Shown here: positions 30,649 to 43,665 of the stretch, piece by piece
Layout of the letters: each line of letters begins with the position of its first letter
Position numbering within the stretch: position 1 is the stretch's first letter
From: Candidatus Neoehrlichia procyonis str. RAC413
GTDB taxonomy: Bacteria; Pseudomonadota; Alphaproteobacteria; Rickettsiales; Anaplasmataceae
Direction: 5' to 3'
NCBI RefSeq assembly: GCF_000964795.1
Contig: NZ_LANX01000001.1
Coordinates: 682,001-746,000, forward strand
DNA length: 64,000 bases
Notes under the pieces: model-generated
Seen by the model: the letters and a program-made list of their open reading frames with translations, nothing else
Told to the model about the DNA's origin: nothing
Databases searched by the model: none
Translations under genes and position numbers: made by a program

Positions 30649-31440
30649 ATGACCAAATATCAAAATATCGGTTATGTTGCTAGTAGCTCTATTGAAAACA
30701 AAAAGGTTAGCTTTTTTAAAAAAAAATATAACTTAATAGACATTAAAGAGAATCCAAACTCTTTAATTGATCTATTGATAGTTATGGGCGGCGATGGCTT
30801 GATGCTTCACAGTTTACATAATTATGTTATTCAACGTTGTAGAAAAATTCCCGTATATGGAATAAACTACGGCACAATTGGATTTTTATTAAATAAATAT
30901 TCAGATAATGACTTAATTACATTAATTAACAATGCTATTAGTACAAAGCTATTACTTTTAAAAATGACCGCAGTTGATACAAGTGGTATCCAACATAATG
31001 CAATAGCAATAAACGAAATATCACTTTTTCGCAATACTCATCAAGCTGCAAATCTAAAAATAAAAATCAATAATAAATTAGTTATGAAACAATTAATATC
31101 AGATGGTGTATTAGTAGCAAGCCCTGCAGGTAGTACAGCTTACAATTTTTCTGCTGGAGGATCTATTTTACCATTAAGCTCCAATATTATCTCTTTAACT
31201 GCCATCAACTCTTTTAGGCCCAGAAGGTGGCGTGGAGCACTATTACCAAATAGTGCGGTGGTAGAAATTGAAGTACTAAATCCCGAAACACGCCTTGTAA
31301 CTGCAGCGGCAGATTACACTGAATTTCACAATATAAAAAATATTACAATACAGCAAGCACATAACTTAGAAATTACATTATTATTTGATCCTCACAATAG
31401 ACTAGAAGAAAGAATTATTACAGAACAATTTCTTTTTTAA
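30649..31440 (+). CDS. nadK: NAD kinase
   Basis: It phosphorylates NAD to NADP. I chose ATG 30649 (MTKYQNIGYV) over the TTG at 30637. The ATP/NAD-kinase motif GGDG is at residues 47-50 in LIVMGGDGLMLHS; YGINYGTIGFLLN follows near 73-85. The NAD-binding block VASPAGSTAYNFSAGGSILP is near 158-177. The 263-aa length is typical of short alphaproteobacterial forms. It is likely cotranscribed with rpmE. Confidence 0.95.
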   Translation: MTKYQNIGYVASSSIENKKVSFFKKKYNLIDIKENPNSLIDLLIVMGGDGLMLHSLHNYVIQRCRKIPVYGINYGTIGFLLNKYSDNDLITLINNAISTKLLLLKMTAVDTSGIQHNAIAINEISLFRNTHQAANLKIKINNKLVMKQLISDGVLVASPAGSTAYNFSAGGSILPLSSNIISLTAINSFRPRRWRGALLPNSAVVEIEVLNPETRLVTAAADYTEFHNIKNITIQQAHNLEITLLFDPHNRLEERIITEQFLF

Positions 31441-32102
31441 ATATATGTAATTAGCCTAATAAAATATCATCCCATCCCCCCCCCCTTAATTAATATGTAA
31501 AGAACATACCTTCCTTTTGCGACTACTAATTTTTTTATCCCTTTATGACTTATTCCCTATATCTTAAAAAATTTACTAGCTAAGTACTTAACAAAACATT
31601 TGTAGGATGGGATATTTCTGACAATTACACACAGCTCACTTTAATTTTGTATTTTCAAAGAGTTACATAGATACAATTTACTTATAGCTAGTTAAAACAT
31701 ACATGTTTTGATAACAGTTGTAATTGTACTACTATTTTTAATTGTTATGCATGATTGTTTACCATAACTTAATGTAGTACTATTAACATTAAATTAATTC
31801 AATACCATCATAATCTCCCATAACCATCTAAACATCTACCTTATAAAAGGTATATGTTTTGTTAATAGTTGTTACTATTAAATTAAAGAGTTTTCAGTAG
31901 CTTTATTAATCCTATTCTATTTATAAAAGTTAAGCATTATTGTAATTCAATCACCTATAAACACATACAATTAATGGAACTTATAATTCTTATACTATAA
32001 AAGAAATATAAGTGCAGTAATAACAAGAAAATAGTAATACTGTTGCATATACATTAAAAGTCCATATACTTAATATATATTATAAATAGGAAAGACAAAA
32101 TA
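31441..32102. other. Intergenic region between nadK and guaB, includes poly-C run
   Basis: About 660 bases without a gene. ATCCCATCC at 31469-31477, running into the poly-C tract, is complementary to GGATGGGAT at 31615-31623, so a long-range hairpin is possible. Confidence 0.5.
31476..31485 (+). repeat. Poly-C homopolymer run (10 C)
   Basis: Ten consecutive C residues downstream of nadK in AT-rich intergenic DNA. It is preceded by CATCCCAT, part of a nine-base inverted repeat. Confidence 0.95.
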
Positions 32103-33566
32103 GTGAGGGTCTCTTATTCATTTGATGATATTTTAATTATTCCTGCACAATCCAATGTACTACCAACAGATGTAGATGTAAAAACTTATATAACAAACAA
32201 CATACAACTAAGTATTCCCATAATGTCAGCTGCTATGGACACAGTAACTGAATCAAAACTTGCAATAGCTATAGCCCAACACGGAGGAATAGGATGCATA
32301 CACAAAAATTTATCAATTGAAGATCAAGTTTCTGAAGTAAAAAAAGTAAAAAAATATGAAAGTTGGATAGTATACAATCCAATAACAATATTCCCTGATG
32401 CTACATTATCCGAAGCATTAACTCTTATGAAACAATACAATTATTCTGGTATTCCTGTTGTTACAAGCAATACAAATAAATTAGTAGGCATATTAACAAA
32501 CAGAGATGTTAGATTTATTGAAGATAAAAGCTGCAAAGTACAAGATGTTATGACACGGCATAATCTCGTTACAGTACAAGAAGGTATAAAGAGATCTGAT
32601 GCAATGAAGTTATTGCATAAAAATAAAATAGAAAGATTGATTGTTATAGATGAAAACTACTGTTGTATAGGATTAATTACCGTTAAAGACATTGAAAAAT
32701 TCAACAAATTTCCACATTCATGCAAAGATAGCAAAGCAAGGTTAAGAGTTGCTGCAGCAGTTGGTGCAGGCATCAAAGAAGGAATTGAAAGAGCAGAAAG
32801 ACTAATTAAAGCAGAAGCTGATGTTATAGTTGTTGATACAGCACACGGTCATTCTGAAAAAGTAATTCATACCATAAAAGAAATTAAAGCATTATACCCA
32901 AATTCTCAAATTATCGGTGGCAATGTCGCTACAGCAGAAGGGGCACAGGCACTAATTGATGCAGGCGTTGACGCTATAAAAGTTGGGATTGGCCCTGGAT
33001 CTATCTGTACAACCAGAATTGTTACGGGAGTAGGGGTACCTCAATTCTCTGCTATACAAAATATTGCTGCAGCATGCAAAGGTAAAAATATTAGGATAAT
33101 TGCAGATGGAGGAATTAAATATTCTGGAGATATAGCAAAATCTATAGCCGCAGGAGCAGATGTTGTAATGATAGGTTCTATTTTTGCTGGTACTGATGAG
33201 AGTCCTGGAAATATTGTTATATATAAAGGACGTGCTTATAAAGCTTATAGAGGTATGGGATCAATCAATGCAATGAAAGAAGGCTCAAGTGATAGATATT
33301 TTCAAGATCAAAGCAATAAGTTCATTCCTGAAGGAGTAGAAGGAAGAGTACCATTCAAAGGCAGCGCTGCAGATGTAATATATCAACTAATTGGTGGACT
33401 AAAATCTGCTATGGGATATACAGGAAATGCAGATATTACTTCAATGCAAAAAAATTGTAAATTTAATATTATTACATCTTCAGGATTACGTGAAAGCCAT
33501 GTTCATGACGTTATAATTACCCACGAAACATCAAACTATGAGCCATATTTTCAATCCAAAGAATAA
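32103..33566 (+). CDS. guaB: Inosine-5'-monophosphate dehydrogenase
   Basis: It oxidises IMP to XMP with NAD, the committed step to GMP. The start is GTG 32103, with AGGAAAG about 10 bases upstream. Barrel entry is [15 protein letters not shown]. Two CBS domains lie at about residues 90-205 ([13 protein letters not shown] and [13 protein letters not shown]). The catalytic loop [15 protein letters not shown] has its active Cys near residue 302, then [20 protein letters not shown] and the flap YRGMGS. At 487 aa it is full length. It is convergent with the rRNA genes. Confidence 0.97.
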   Translation: MRVSYSFDDILIIPAQSNVLPTDVDVKTYITNNIQLSIPIMSAAMDTVTESKLAIAIAQHGGIGCIHKNLSIEDQVSEVKKVKKYESWIVYNPITIFPDATLSEALTLMKQYNYSGIPVVTSNTNKLVGILTNRDVRFIEDKSCKVQDVMTRHNLVTVQEGIKRSDAMKLLHKNKIERLIVIDENYCCIGLITVKDIEKFNKFPHSCKDSKARLRVAAAVGAGIKEGIERAERLIKAEADVIVVDTAHGHSEKVIHTIKEIKALYPNSQIIGGNVATAEGAQALIDAGVDAIKVGIGPGSICTTRIVTGVGVPQFSAIQNIAAACKGKNIRIIADGGIKYSGDIAKSIAAGADVVMIGSIFAGTDESPGNIVIYKGRAYKAYRGMGSINAMKEGSSDRYFQDQSNKFIPEGVEGRVPFKGSAADVIYQLIGGLKSAMGYTGNADITSMQKNCKFNIITSSGLRESHVHDVIITHETSNYEPYFQSKE

Positions 33567-33909
33567 TCAAAAACACACTTACTAACAAGTAGGCTCATAT
33601 AAATCTAAAAAACAAAATTGCATTAAAAATTATTAATAGTAAGTAAGAGTTCTAATTCGCACTAATAATGAAACATAAATAGCACTTTATAAAGTTACAC
33701 TTATAATATAATACTAACTCTGCTTTTTAATTTAAACATAAAAACTATAATTGGAATATAATAAAAAATTATATTTTAACCATTAATAGCAACCGCTATA
33801 AATAGTCTTACATTTTGCTACAAATATAAAAATATATTTATAAAAATTATAGATATATAAATTACAGTTATTATCTAAAATATTAAAGGCATAAAATATA
33901 GTTTAATAA
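33567..33909. other. Intergenic region between guaB and 5S rRNA (convergent)
   Basis: About 340 AT-rich bases. No clear hairpin-plus-T-run terminator is visible for either transcript. Confidence 0.4.
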
Positions 33910-34025
33910 GGCTGGCAGCGTCCTACTCTCCCATATCTTAAGATAAAGTACCATAGGCGCTAAAAGGCTTAACTTCCGGGTTCGAAATGTAACCGGGTGT
34001 TTCACTTTTGCTATAACCACCAACC
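33910..34025 (-). rRNA. rrf: 5S ribosomal RNA
   Basis: Read on the minus strand, this begins near GTTGGTGGTTATAGC and contains the conserved CCGGTTACATTTCGAACCCG and GGGAGAGTAGGACGCTGCCAGCC segments. Length of about 115 nt is normal. It lies about 80 bases downstream of 23S in the same orientation. Ends are approximate to a few bases. Confidence 0.95.
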
Positions 34026-34106
34026 CAACTAAACTATACTCAAAAGGTAAGCAGAAAGATATAATACAATATAATCTTAACACTACACATAATTTGCATA
34101 ATAAAT

Positions 34107-36866
<2,760 letters not shown>

Positions 36867-36949
36867 TATTTATTTGCAAAATACATGCAGTATTAAAACT
36901 ACATTTTATACTTTTCAGCTAATTGAATCAAGATTATATTAATAATCTC

Positions 36950-36979
36950 TACCATTTAATCTTTCTACTTACTTGTCAA
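36950..36979 (-). promoter_or_regulatory. Possible promoter of the 23S-5S transcript
   Basis: A perfect TTGACA on the minus strand lies at 36979-36974, about 110 bases before the 23S 5' end. The expected -10 region has only a weak match (TAAATG/ATGGTA), so this is tentative. Confidence 0.35.
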
Positions 36980-37139
36980 GCAACTAAAACATCAAAACTA
37001 CAAATAGCTTCAATGTTTTATGAACTACAAGTTTTATCGAAATACACACTTTATGTCAATACTTTTTTATCAATAACAAATATATTTTTTGTTAATCGTA
37101 ATGTTGATATATTCGTCCAGAACATAATTATTATTTGCA

Positions 37140-37988
37140 ATGAGTTATCTTTACATTTCACAACTTCAAGAAACATTTAAAATGCATTATTTAATATTTG
37201 ACTACGTAGGCAATTCTATCCCTTTAATATGTGTACATGGAATAATGCGAAATTGCAGAGATTTTGACTACCTAGCTATTGCATTATCAAAATATTGTAA
37301 AGTAATATGCCCTGATATTGTAGGAAGAGGAAAAAGTAGTTGGCTAAAAAATATACCTTTGTATAACTACTCAACATACTGTAAAAGTATTATATATCTA
37401 CTACAGCATCTTAAAATCAGCAAAATTAACTTCCTTGGCACATCAATGGGTGGAATTATAGGTATGTACTTAGCTGCATATTTCCCAAAATTGATTAATA
37501 GTCTTATTTTAAATGATATAGGACCATTCATTGACGCAATTCCCTTAAAAAGAATTGCAAAACACATTAGCATAAACCCCCAATTTTATGATATAAACAG
37601 TGCAAGAAATTATCTACAAAAAATGCTTTATCACTTTAAAATCACACAAGAAAAACATTGGGATCACATTGTAAAATACAGCATCATTAAACAACAAAAT
37701 AAATACATACTTGCTGCTGATCCAAATATAAGCATAGCATTCAACAATACTGTAAAGCCTCATGCTATGAACATGTGGGATATATGGAAAAAAATAAAAA
37801 GTAAAACATTAGTTCTTCGAGGCAATCAATCAGACATTTTAACTAAAGACACTTTAAAAAAAATGATAACACTAAGACCAGAAACTAACTATATTGAATA
37901 CCCCAATATAGGCCATAATCCTTCTTTAATGGAAAATTATCAAATAAAGGATATACAAGATTGGTTAATTATTAACTCATTTTTGTAA
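37140..37988 (+). CDS. Alpha/beta hydrolase
   Basis: A 282-aa alpha/beta-hydrolase-fold protein. The oxyanion strand ICVHGIMRNCRDFDYLA is near residues 30-46, the PDIVGRGKSSW loop near 57-67, and the nucleophile elbow FLGTSMGGIIGMYLA places the catalytic Ser near residue 102. The acid and base residues probably lie in LRGNQSDILTK and the terminal IGHNPSLM (catalytic His). ATG 37182 (MHYLIF) is an alternative start that would give a more usual N-terminus. Substrate unknown. It diverges from 23S and precedes pdhA by about 80 bases, so it may be cotranscribed with it. Confidence 0.88.
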   Translation: MSYLYISQLQETFKMHYLIFDYVGNSIPLICVHGIMRNCRDFDYLAIALSKYCKVICPDIVGRGKSSWLKNIPLYNYSTYCKSIIYLLQHLKISKINFLGTSMGGIIGMYLAAYFPKLINSLILNDIGPFIDAIPLKRIAKHISINPQFYDINSARNYLQKMLYHFKITQEKHWDHIVKYSIIKQQNKYILAADPNISIAFNNTVKPHAMNMWDIWKKIKSKTLVLRGNQSDILTKDTLKKMITLRPETNYIEYPNIGHNPSLMENYQIKDIQDWLIINSFL

Positions 37989-38069
37989 ATACAAGATTGA
38001 TAAATTATAAATACCATTTTATAAAATATAATTTTATCATAGTAGCTCATGAAATGTGAGGTAAATAAA

Positions 38070-39053
38070 ATGTCAACAAAACTTTATGAAAACTTAACAC
38101 ATAAACAAATTATTAATTGTTATTATAATATGTTGCTAATACGTAGATTTGAAGAAAAAGCAGGCCAATTTTACGGAATGGGCCTTATACGAGGTTTTTG
38201 TCATTTATATATAGGACAGGAGGCAGTAGCTGTTGGATTACAACACTCCACCATAGAAGGAGATTCAATAATCACTAGCTATAGAGAACATGGATTTATG
38301 CTCTCTATAGGTACAGATCCTAAATATGTTATGGCAGAACTTATGGGTAAAAGTACAGGATGTTCAAAAGGTAAAGGCGGTTCTATGCACATGTTTAATA
38401 TTGAAAAAAATTTTTTTGGTGGACATGGAATTGTAGGCGCACAAGTATCCATAGGGACAGGTATTGCCTTCGCTAATAAATACAAGCAAAACACAAATGT
38501 AGTATTTGCATGCTTTGGTGATGGAGCTGTTAATCAAGGCCAAGTTTATGAATCTTTTAATATGGCGTCTTTATGGAAATTACCTATAATATATGTTATT
38601 GAAAACAACGAGTACGCAATGGGTACATCTGTATCAAGAGCATCATATATAACAGATTTATACAAAAAAGGCGAGAGTTGCGGTATTCATGGCTATCAAG
38701 TAGATGGTATGGACGTATTTTCAGTTATACAAGCAGGGCAAAATGCTGCAAATCACTGTAGAGAAAATAAAGGGCCAATATTACTTGAAGTCAAAACCTA
38801 CCGTTATAGAGGACATTCAATGTCAGATCCAGCAACATATAGAACAAAAGAAGAAGTACAAGAAATAAAAGAAATAAAAGATCCTATTAGTAGGTTAAAG
38901 AAATATATAATCTCCCAAAACATTACCACTGAAAGTGTTCTTAATAAATATGAAAAAGAAATAAATAATATTATTAAAGATACTGTTGAATTTTCAAAAA
39001 ATAGCAACTACCCTAACAATAATGACTTATATACTGATATTTATAAAAATTAG
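38070..39053 (+). CDS. pdhA: Pyruvate dehydrogenase E1 component, alpha subunit
   Basis: With E1-beta it decarboxylates pyruvate using thiamine diphosphate and passes the acetyl group to E2. I chose ATG 38070 (MSTKLYENL) because GAGG lies eight bases upstream (38058-38061); ATG 38049 is the longer option. Family features are LIRRFEEKAGQFYGMGLIRGFCHLYIGQEAV near residues 20-50, the TPP motif starting FACFGDGAVNQGQVYESFN near 144, and the phosphorylation-loop region YRYRGHSMSDPATYRTKEEV near 248-267. The 327-aa length is standard. The beta subunit is not adjacent. Confidence 0.96.
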   Translation: MSTKLYENLTHKQIINCYYNMLLIRRFEEKAGQFYGMGLIRGFCHLYIGQEAVAVGLQHSTIEGDSIITSYREHGFMLSIGTDPKYVMAELMGKSTGCSKGKGGSMHMFNIEKNFFGGHGIVGAQVSIGTGIAFANKYKQNTNVVFACFGDGAVNQGQVYESFNMASLWKLPIIYVIENNEYAMGTSVSRASYITDLYKKGESCGIHGYQVDGMDVFSVIQAGQNAANHCRENKGPILLEVKTYRYRGHSMSDPATYRTKEEVQEIKEIKDPISRLKKYIISQNITTESVLNKYEKEINNIIKDTVEFSKNSNYPNNNDLYTDIYKN

Positions 39054-40157
39054 TGCTTTATTATGCATATAACTAATAAAAATATAAATTTTTCTTATAA
39101 TTTACGTAGGTAGTAACTTATAATTTAATGTGTTATATATAATATTAAGCATATTTTAATTTTTTTTATGCAACTATGCTATTGTGTATTTATATATTAA
39201 AATAACTTTTGGTTATACTTTATACACATAAACAGTAGTAATCATTACAGATAATACTAGACATAAGTTCAGTTTATAAGGAAGATTATGTTCTTAAATT
39301 ACTAGAGAAAACTAATATTAGTAATTAAATTATTCAAAAAAATGCTATAAAAAATATTTTCTTGTACTTAAATATACATTTATTTCATTAAAAATAATTT
39401 TAATTTGCCTATATAAGATATTATAGGCAGCACAAAACTATCAATATATAAAAAACTTAACAACAAAAAAAAACACTTCCATCTTACTACAACTCAATAA
39501 TATTCCCTACTAATTAAGTGCATTAATATTATGCAGTCAAGAAATTAATCTTAGGACTAAAAAAGTAATTCTAACCTATTGGACATTCAAGCTATAATAA
39601 AAATAAAAAAACTAAAAATTACTTAAAATTACAATCATGTATGATCCTCAATCAAACTATAATTCGGTCTTACATGTTGCTAACCAATGATATTTTACAT
39701 CTAAGGCTTGACTACTACAATACTATAACAGAATTAAAAAAATAATGTAATAAATTACTTTTAATAACTTTTCATGCTATACGCAATACTTTTTCCTTAC
39801 AATATTTTCCTATTGAGAATAACACTGCTATCTAAAGCATCAAAATTAACAAACAGTAAAATACTTAAATATTAGATTCATAAGAATTAAATATACTACA
39901 CCTTTACTAACAAAAATTTTATAGTAAATACAACAACATTACAAAGTTTTGAAAATTTTACTTTATGACTATATATGTAACATTCAAAATGTATTTTTAT
40001 TACAATGTCATACCAATTTATATATTTATAAAAACATCAAGTTATAACTTTTCTTAAAATTAATTATATGATAAATATAGGTTTTGCAAATTTGTTCATT
40101 AGTGCTAAACTAAAAAGAAAACATTTTATATAATTTATAGGTGTAGATTTTATAGAT
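39054..40157. other. 1.1 kb intergenic region between pdhA and virB9-2
   Basis: Very AT-rich with no reading frame of interest, RNA motif or poly-C run. It must contain the virB9-2 promoter, which I could not place with confidence. Confidence 0.5.
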
Positions 40158-40940
40158 ATGAAAAAAATACCAATAGTTTTTATTGCAATTTTATTAATCA
40201 GTACTGCATGCTTCAGTAAGCAAGAAGTACGTTCCATGGCAGAAGATAATCATATTAAAGTTATAAACTATAATCCACAATCTATACACAAATACACAGG
40301 ATTTTACGGTTATCAATCAAGCATATTATTTGAATCCGATGAAAAAATTGACACTATATCTATGGGAGACTCAACGGGATGGCAATTAATGCCCAAAGGT
40401 AACCGCCTATTCATAAAACCTATTGCAGACAGAGCTGATACTAATGCAACTATCATTACAAACAAAAGAGTATATTATTTTGAATTGCATGCTGAAGAAG
40501 CTACAGGTCTTGACGATGCAAGGTTAGCATACGAGGTAAGGTTTGTATATCCTTCTACCGATGTTAATGATAACTCGGGATTAGATAATGGAGGCATGAT
40601 GTTCCCTATCAACCAAACCCAAATACCAGATTTAACAGATATAGATACTGCAAGAAAAGGTATAAATTTTAATTACTCAGTTTCCCATAATCGAGGAAGC
40701 GAAGGTATTGTGCCTTTAAAAATATTTGATGACAATAGATTTACATATATGCAATTTCCAACCATAAATGCTAGCTTGCCATCTATATTTCATGTAGACT
40801 CTGAAGGATACGAGTCATTAATTAATTTTCGTATTGTACATGATTACGTAGTAATTGAACGTGTAAGTCCCACATTTACTTTACGTCATGGTTCAGATAC
40901 TGTTTGCGTGTTTAATAATAACTTAAATAAACCTAACTAA
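40158..40940 (+). CDS. virB9-2: Type IV secretion VirB9-like protein, stand-alone paralogue
   Basis: VirB9/TrbG proteins form the outer-membrane core complex of the type IV secretion system with VirB7 and VirB10. The 260-aa sequence starts with a signal peptide (KKIPIVFIAILLISTAC). The N-terminal domain has KVINYNPQSIHKYTGFYGYQSSILFESDEKI and GWQLMPKGNRLFIKPI, while the C-terminal domain has the VirB9 core DNRFTYMQFPTINASLPSIFHVDSEGYESLINFRIVHDYVVIERV. No virB8, virB10, virB11 or virD4 is next to it. Anaplasmataceae carry a second virB9 apart from the main vir cluster, so I assign it as virB9-2. trxA follows after 55 bases. Confidence 0.92.
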   Translation: MKKIPIVFIAILLISTACFSKQEVRSMAEDNHIKVINYNPQSIHKYTGFYGYQSSILFESDEKIDTISMGDSTGWQLMPKGNRLFIKPIADRADTNATIITNKRVYYFELHAEEATGLDDARLAYEVRFVYPSTDVNDNSGLDNGGMMFPINQTQIPDLTDIDTARKGINFNYSVSHNRGSEGIVPLKIFDDNRFTYMQFPTINASLPSIFHVDSEGYESLINFRIVHDYVVIERVSPTFTLRHGSDTVCVFNNNLNKPN

Positions 40941-40943
40941 TCA

Positions 40944-40983
40944 TTGCGTTATTGTAAAATAATCTTATAATTAAAAGATTATT
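40944..40983 (+). promoter_or_regulatory. trxA promoter overlapping a nine-base-pair hairpin
   Basis: TTGCGT at 40944-40949 and TATAAT at 40966-40971 are 16 bases apart. A perfect inverted repeat (AATAATCTT at 40958-40966, AAGATTATT at 40975-40983) straddles the -10 box. The trxA Shine-Dalgarno AGGAG lies at 40986-40990. The palindrome could be an operator. Confidence 0.42.
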
Positions 40984-40995
40984 ATAGGAGTTATT

Positions 40996-41319
40996 ATGCC
41001 TTTCATTGAGCAAATTAATGATAGTAATTTTAGCAATAAGTTACATGAAAATAGCGGTATTGTTCTAGTAGATTTTTGGGCTTCATGGTGTGGTCCGTGT
41101 AAAGCTTTAGAACCCCAACTTGAAAAATTAGCACAAAATTATCAAGGAAAGCTAAAAATATACAAATTAAATATTGAAGAAAACCAGGATACTCCTATAA
41201 AGTACAGCATTAGTGCTATACCAACTATATTAATTTTTCAAAATGGAATTAAACTAGCACAAATAATTGGTGCAGATATATCTAAAATTATTCATGAAGT
41301 GAATAATCTCATTAAATAA
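40996..41319 (+). CDS. trxA: Thioredoxin
   Basis: A cytosolic dithiol reductant of 107 aa. The active site FWASWCGPCK has Cys32 and Cys35. The cis-proline segment YSISAIPTILIFQNGIKLAQIIGA follows, and the length equals E. coli thioredoxin. AGGAG lies five bases upstream of the ATG. It is 55 bases after virB9-2 on the same strand but probably has its own promoter. Confidence 0.96.
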   Translation: MPFIEQINDSNFSNKLHENSGIVLVDFWASWCGPCKALEPQLEKLAQNYQGKLKIYKLNIEENQDTPIKYSISAIPTILIFQNGIKLAQIIGADISKIIHEVNNLIK

Positions 41320-41689
41320 TCATTAGCTCATGTGCATATTTTCTACCTATATAACACCAAGCATTATTACTAGAGCTCCAACCTCACCTTTTGCAAAAGA
41401 ATATGTAACCCTAATCCTTATTCAAAGTTAATATTCACATAATAAATAACTTATCAAATTAATATTGATATTAAAATCAAACAAGTTATAGTTTACCATT
41501 TTAAAATAATATTTATATTATAGTTAAGTTTGTATTTTCCATCTGACATTTTCTACTTAATTTTAGTTGTAAACATAAAAATAACTTTTTTATAATATAT
41601 CTTCAACTATAATGCTTTATTATACTAAGCCCCTTCTACTGTAGAAAAATTACACCATACACAAATATACTATTTAAAATAGTAACTAA
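41320..41689. other. Intergenic region between convergent trxA and mtaB
   Basis: About 370 AT-rich bases with no gene, RNA or convincing terminator. Confidence 0.45.
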
Positions 41690-42928
41690 TTATATAGCTA
41701 AATTAGATATTAAATAATTTCCTTCTATACCACTAATTTGTACATCAATAACACTTCGCAAACTAACATCCCGGTTATAAAATTTTACTAATGCAAAATT
41801 TTCCGCCCTACCAAGACCTGCCTTTTCAACTACAACACTTTGTGTTGTATTAAGTAAAGTGTTATATAAAATATTTAACCTCTTTTTGCCCAGATCCCTT
41901 AAGTGCTTTGCCCTTTCTTTTTTTACATGCATTGCAACTTGAGGCATCCTAGCAGCAACTGTTCCTTCATTTTTTGAATACGGAAATACATGCAAATAAG
42001 ATATATTTGCTCTTTCTATTAAATCAATAGTATCACAAAACATACTATCAGTTTCTGTAGGAAATCCTACTATAATATCTGCACCAAATACTACATCTTT
42101 TCTTAAACTTCTTACTTTATCACAAAATTCTAAAGCTTGATTTCTGCTATGTCTACGTTTCATTCTTTTTAGAATAATATCATTTCCTGATTGTAAGCTC
42201 ATATGCAAATGAGGCATAAACCTTGGTTCACTTTCAATAACATCAAAAAGGTCTTCGTCTATCTCTGCAATATCTATTGACGATAACCTTAATCTTTGTA
42301 ATTCTGGAACTGATTTTAATACTCTTTTAACCATCATGCCAAGTGAAGGTTTACCAAAAATATCCAAACCAAAATCTGTAATATCTACACCTGTAAAGAC
42401 AATTTCATTATATCCGTGTTCAACAAAAACTTTTACTTGATTTACAATATCATGAACAAGCATCGAACGATTATTACCTCTAGCTTTAGTAATCACACAA
42501 AATGTACATTGATGATTACAACCATTTTGTATTTCTATAAAAGCTCTTGCTTTATCAGCAAATTTCGTTAATTCATGAAACTTAGACCAACCAACATTGT
42601 CGACATTACTAACACTAACAATATTATCGTTGATATAACTTTCATATTGTAACTTATCTACATTACCTAATACTTTTATTACTCCAGGCATATTTGCATA
42701 TACCTCTGGATTTAGCTGAGCAGCACAACCTGCAACTATAATTTTAATGTCAGAATTATTCTTATAAAGCTCACGTATTTTATGTTTTACCTGACGCTCA
42801 GCCTCATTAGTCACAGCACAGCTATGAACAACAGTAACATCTTTTAAATTTGCGACTTTTAAATTCTTCTTTATGATCTCACTTTCATAAAAATTTAACC
42901 TACATCCAAAAGTAAAAACTTCACTCAT
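41690..42928 (-). CDS. mtaB: tRNA t6A37 methylthiotransferase (MtaB type)
   Basis: A radical-SAM enzyme that adds a methylthio group to t6A at tRNA position 37, making ms2t6A. The N-terminal UPF0004 domain has FTFGCRLNFYESE, VVHSCAVTNEAERQ and VAGCAAQLNPE, giving the three cysteines for the second cluster. The radical-SAM motif CNHQCTFC is near residues 137-144, within EIQNGCNHQCTFCVITKARG. A TRAM-like end is weakly visible. GCRLN and SCAVTNEAERQ point to MtaB rather than MiaB. Length of 412 aa fits. xseB lies 45 bases upstream on the same strand. Confidence 0.93.
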   Translation of the reverse strand: MSEVFTFGCRLNFYESEIIKKNLKVANLKDVTVVHSCAVTNEAERQVKHKIRELYKNNSDIKIIVAGCAAQLNPEVYANMPGVIKVLGNVDKLQYESYINDNIVSVSNVDNVGWSKFHELTKFADKARAFIEIQNGCNHQCTFCVITKARGNNRSMLVHDIVNQVKVFVEHGYNEIVFTGVDITDFGLDIFGKPSLGMMVKRVLKSVPELQRLRLSSIDIAEIDEDLFDVIESEPRFMPHLHMSLQSGNDIILKRMKRRHSRNQALEFCDKVRSLRKDVVFGADIIVGFPTETDSMFCDTIDLIERANISYLHVFPYSKNEGTVAARMPQVAMHVKKERAKHLRDLGKKRLNILYNTLLNTTQSVVVEKAGLGRAENFALVKFYNRDVSLRSVIDVQISGIEGNYLISNLAI

Positions 42929-42973
42929 TATATAACATCTTATTTATATCAAATAACTTTTAATCTGACAAAG

Positions 42974-43168
42974 CTAGCTTATAGTTTCAATTTTTAACTC
43001 CATCTTCTTAATAATGTCAGAACAATATTCATATAAGCTCTTACCTCTCTCATAAAGCTGCATACTTCTTTCTAAACTTATACTACTGTTTTCAAGTTCC
43101 TGTATTATTATTTCTAACTCATGCATTGCACTTTCAAATGTTATATTACTATCATTAGAAATAGACAT
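42974..43168 (-). CDS. xseB: Exodeoxyribonuclease VII small subunit
   Basis: The small helical subunit of ExoVII, which binds along the XseA large subunit in degrading single-stranded DNA. At 64 aa it has the family pattern FESAMHELEIIIQELENSSISLERSMQLYERGKSLYEYCS followed by a short helix. It precedes mtaB by 45 bases on the minus strand; the two may share a transcript. xseA is not in the window. Confidence 0.92.
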   Translation of the reverse strand: MSISNDSNITFESAMHELEIIIQELENSSISLERSMQLYERGKSLYEYCSDIIKKMELKIETIS

Positions 43169-43229
43169 TAATTAATACTTCACGTATATTAATTAATGCT
43201 ATAATATATTTTTTCTCAGGTTATCACAA

Positions 43230-43538
43230 GTGTTAAATAATGAAATACTAGCCAAGATATATAAACCAACCAAAAGCGTAACACAGTCTGGCACACAAAA
43301 ATCTCAAATGTGGAGATTAGAGTTTTATCCTTCAAATACAAAATATATCGAACCACTTATGAAATGGGTAGGATCCAAGGATACACTTCAGCAAATACAA
43401 TTATCATTTACAACAAAAGCACAAGCCATTGCGTATGCAGAAAAAAATAATTTTAAATATATAATACTACAGGAAAATTTTTTACAGAAAAAAAATAAAT
43501 CATACACGGAAAATTTCATAAGAATTAAAGGTTTGTAA
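43230..43538 (+). CDS. NDUFS4-like complex I accessory subunit
   Basis: A 102-aa homologue of the mitochondrial complex I 18-kDa accessory subunit (ETC complex I, NDUFS4/AQDQ family), which stabilises the NADH-dehydrogenase module. The start is GTG 43230, with no in-frame ATG nearby. Diagnostic residues are AKIYKPTKSVTQSGTQKSQMWRLEF near the start, PLMKWVGSKDTLQQIQLSF near residues 42-60, and TKAQAIAYAEKNNFKYIIL near 62-80. It diverges from xseB by about 60 bases. Confidence 0.88.
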   Translation: MLNNEILAKIYKPTKSVTQSGTQKSQMWRLEFYPSNTKYIEPLMKWVGSKDTLQQIQLSFTTKAQAIAYAEKNNFKYIILQENFLQKKNKSYTENFIRIKGL

Positions 43539-43665
43539 AAAAAATATATCTACTTTGTTTACAGTATAAATAATTTTTTATAATCAGTTTATTTCTATAG
43601 TTGTAAAATAATTAAAACTTATGTTAAAGTAATATCCTAGCATTTATCGCAGAAAGCAGTTGATC

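Noticed and set aside
36923..37180. 85-codon plus-strand frame between 23S and the hydrolase
   Set aside because: It covers the 23S upstream region and overlaps the hydrolase start; the peptide looks like translated AT-rich leader.
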